A stretch of DNA of 7,188 nucleotides from JBAYVY01 sp041674345 (GTDB lineage: Bacteria; Planctomycetota; Phycisphaerae; Phycisphaerales; Zrk34). Below are positions 6,517 to 7,188 of this stretch, piece after piece. Location: contig JBAYVY010000190.1 in assembly GCA_041674345.1 (NCBI GenBank), forward strand, positions 1 to 7,188, given 5' to 3'. The position numbers and the translations under genes are program-made. The notes beneath the pieces are model-generated. The model was not told the DNA's origin and made no database searches. It was given only the letters and a program-made list of their open reading frames with translations. Each line of letters opens with the position of its first letter. Within the stretch, counting starts at the first letter, position 1.

Positions 6517-6864
6517 CTAAATGGCTTCGCCGTCCTGGAAGGTGAGGTTGGTGAAGTAGTTTCGTTGGATGCAGCGGAAGATCATGGCTGCTTCGGGGCT
6601 GGCGACGCGGTAGAGTTTTTGCCGGCCGTCGCGTTTGAATGAGACGGCGTTGACGACGCGCAGTTCCTTGAGGTGGCCGGACACCAGGTGGGGGGGCATA
6701 CGCATGGCGAGGGCCAGTTCACCGACGGGCAGTGGCTGCTTGAGCAACAGTTCAATGATGCGGAGGCGGGCGGGGTGGGAGATCGCTCGCATCATCGCCG
6801 CGGCCTGTCGCAGGATGCGAGGGGGCAGTCCGGGTGGGGCGGTTGGTGGGACGCTGGATGCCAT
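6517..6864 (-). CDS. ArsR/SmtB-type winged-helix transcriptional regulator
   Basis: This small DNA-binding regulator probably represses its own operon, and perhaps also the divergent gene, until a ligand or redox signal releases it. The 115-residue protein has the family helix ISHPARLRIIELLL (28-41), the helix-turn-helix PVGELALAMRMPPHLVSGHLKEL (about 46-68) and the wing VSFKRDGRQKLYRV (74-87). There is no ELCVC-type metal site. The only cysteine is Cys98 in the C-terminal helix, so a classical arsenic or metal sensor is unlikely. Sulfur-responsive ArsR proteins such as SqrR and BigR use two cysteines, so a persulfide sensor with one cysteine would be atypical. It is first in an operon, 17 bases ahead of the CoA-disulfide reductase-rhodanese gene. 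The ATG at 6864 has no Shine-Dalgarno but sits 8 bases from a strong -10 box. A start at Met24 or Met25 would remove a Pro/Ala-rich N-terminal tail. Confidence 0.88.
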   Translation of the reverse strand: MASSVPPTAPPGLPPRILRQAAAMMRAISHPARLRIIELLLKQPLPVGELALAMRMPPHLVSGHLKELRVVNAVSFKRDGRQKLYRVASPEAAMIFRCIQRNYFTNLTFQDGEAI

Positions 6865-6872
6865 AACGCATA

Positions 6873-6900
6873 ATCATATCGTGATAAAACAATATGTCAA
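6873..6900 (-). promoter_or_regulatory. Strong sigma70-type promoter of the regulator-reductase operon
   Basis: Read on the minus strand, a perfect TTGACA (complement of 6895-6900) and TATGAT (complement of 6873-6878, 5 of 6) are separated by 16 bases. The predicted start of transcription is about 6864-6867, so the message would have at most a few bases before the ATG at 6864. A weak dyad ATCAT-ATC-GTGAT (6873-6885, + strand) overlaps the -10 box and could be an autoregulatory operator. Confidence 0.65.
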
Positions 6901-6905
6901 ATGTG

Positions 6906-6934
6906 CGCAAATAATTTGTTTTAATGAATTTGCG
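6906..6934. promoter_or_regulatory. Inverted repeat in the divergent control region, candidate operator
   Basis: CGCAAAT (6906-6912) and ATTTGCG (6928-6934) form a perfect 7-bp inverted repeat around an AT-rich centre. Nested in its left half is an 11-base palindrome CAAAT-A-ATTTG (6908-6918). The site lies just upstream of the -35 box of the minus-strand operon and between that operon and the divergent cysH-like gene, a usual place for a shared regulator to bind. Identity of the protein is unknown. Confidence 0.4.
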
Positions 6935-6962
6935 TGCTTTTATGTTATTGAATAATTGTCAA

Positions 6963-6991
6963 TTGATTGTGCCGATGGTTGTCGATACGAT
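6963..6991 (+). promoter_or_regulatory. Weak candidate promoter for the cysH-like gene
   Basis: TTGATT (6963-6968) and TACGAT (6986-6991), each 4 of 6 to consensus, are 17 bases apart. Transcription would start about 35-40 bases before ATG 7036 and would include the GGAG ribosome-binding site at 7023-7026. Confidence 0.28.
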
Positions 6992-7035
6992 GCTGGGCAG
7001 TCGGATGGGTGTTTGGCGTGTTGGAGTAAGCGGTC

Positions 7036-7188
7036 ATGAGCGTGATGGGCACCATGAAGCCGGAAGTTGAAGCCGTGAACACCGAATTGGAAGTATTGGA
7101 GCGGGTGGCGGTGGAGTTGGAGAATGCGCCGCCGCAGGAGATATTGCGCTGGGCGGTGGAACGGTATCGCCCCCGGCCCCGGAAGCAG
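7036..7188 (+). CDS. cysH: Probable phosphoadenylyl-/adenylyl-sulfate reductase, N-terminal part only
   Basis: Only 51 codons are inside the window and the reading frame runs off the right edge. The visible ELENAPPQEILRWAVERYRPR (residues 27-46) resembles the segment just before the nucleotide-binding core of CysH proteins, which reduce PAPS or APS to sulfite in assimilatory sulfate reduction. GGAG at 7023-7026, nine bases before ATG 7036, supports this start, although ATG at 7045 and 7054 are in frame. The last residues (PRPRKQ) do not look like the hydrophobic strand and SFG-type loop expected next, and a CCCCC run precedes them. A frameshift, a divergent homologue or a contig-end effect is therefore possible. 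Divergent placement from a CoA-disulfide reductase-rhodanese operon supports a sulfur role. The catalytic cysteine region lies outside the window. Confidence 0.55.
   Translation, partial: MSVMGTMKPEVEAVNTELEVLERVAVELENAPPQEILRWAVERYRPRPRKQ

Overview
The window is a compact stretch of bacterial chromosome. It holds six complete genes, the first 51 codons of a seventh, and short gaps, the longest about 170 bases. The host genes are GC-rich. The gene set (archaeal-type cofactor-independent phosphoglycerate mutase, CoA-disulfide reductase fused to rhodanese, PAPS/APS reductase) would fit a Planctomycetota-like or other environmental bacterium. That assignment is an impression from protein style, not a phylogenetic result.

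Layout, left to right. Positions 1-80 are ten perfect copies of an octamer, followed by a perfect TATAAT box and apgM (136-1347, +). A 165-base gap carries a terminator-like hairpin and a long imperfect inverted repeat (1385-1474). Next is a two-gene operon on the + strand with a 4-base ATGA overlap: an EcoRI-family adenine-N6 DNA methyltransferase (1513-2571) and a DUF262-HNH nuclease (2568-3659). These genes look less GC-rich than their neighbours and together form a candidate restriction-modification or modification-sensing defence system. After a gap with a small direct repeat comes an aldo/keto reductase (3784-4719, +). It converges with a two-gene operon on the - strand: an ArsR-type winged-helix regulator (6864-6517), then a CoA-disulfide reductase-rhodanese fusion (6499-4802). 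A divergent, AT-rich control region separates the regulator from the start of a probable cysH (7036 onward, +), which is cut by the window end.

Two functional stories emerge. The right end looks like a sulfur module: a regulator with a single cysteine, a persulfide/CoA-disulfide reductase with a sulfur-transfer domain, and an assimilatory reductase transcribed divergently. The centre is the candidate defence cassette, inserted between housekeeping-type genes. The most interesting points are the pairing of an EcoRI-type methylase with a DUF262-HNH effector (with a G8 tract and a perfect palindrome at its start), and a repeated promoter layout. In that layout a TATAAT-like box lies only 7-8 bases before the ATG of three genes, which suggests leaderless transcripts.
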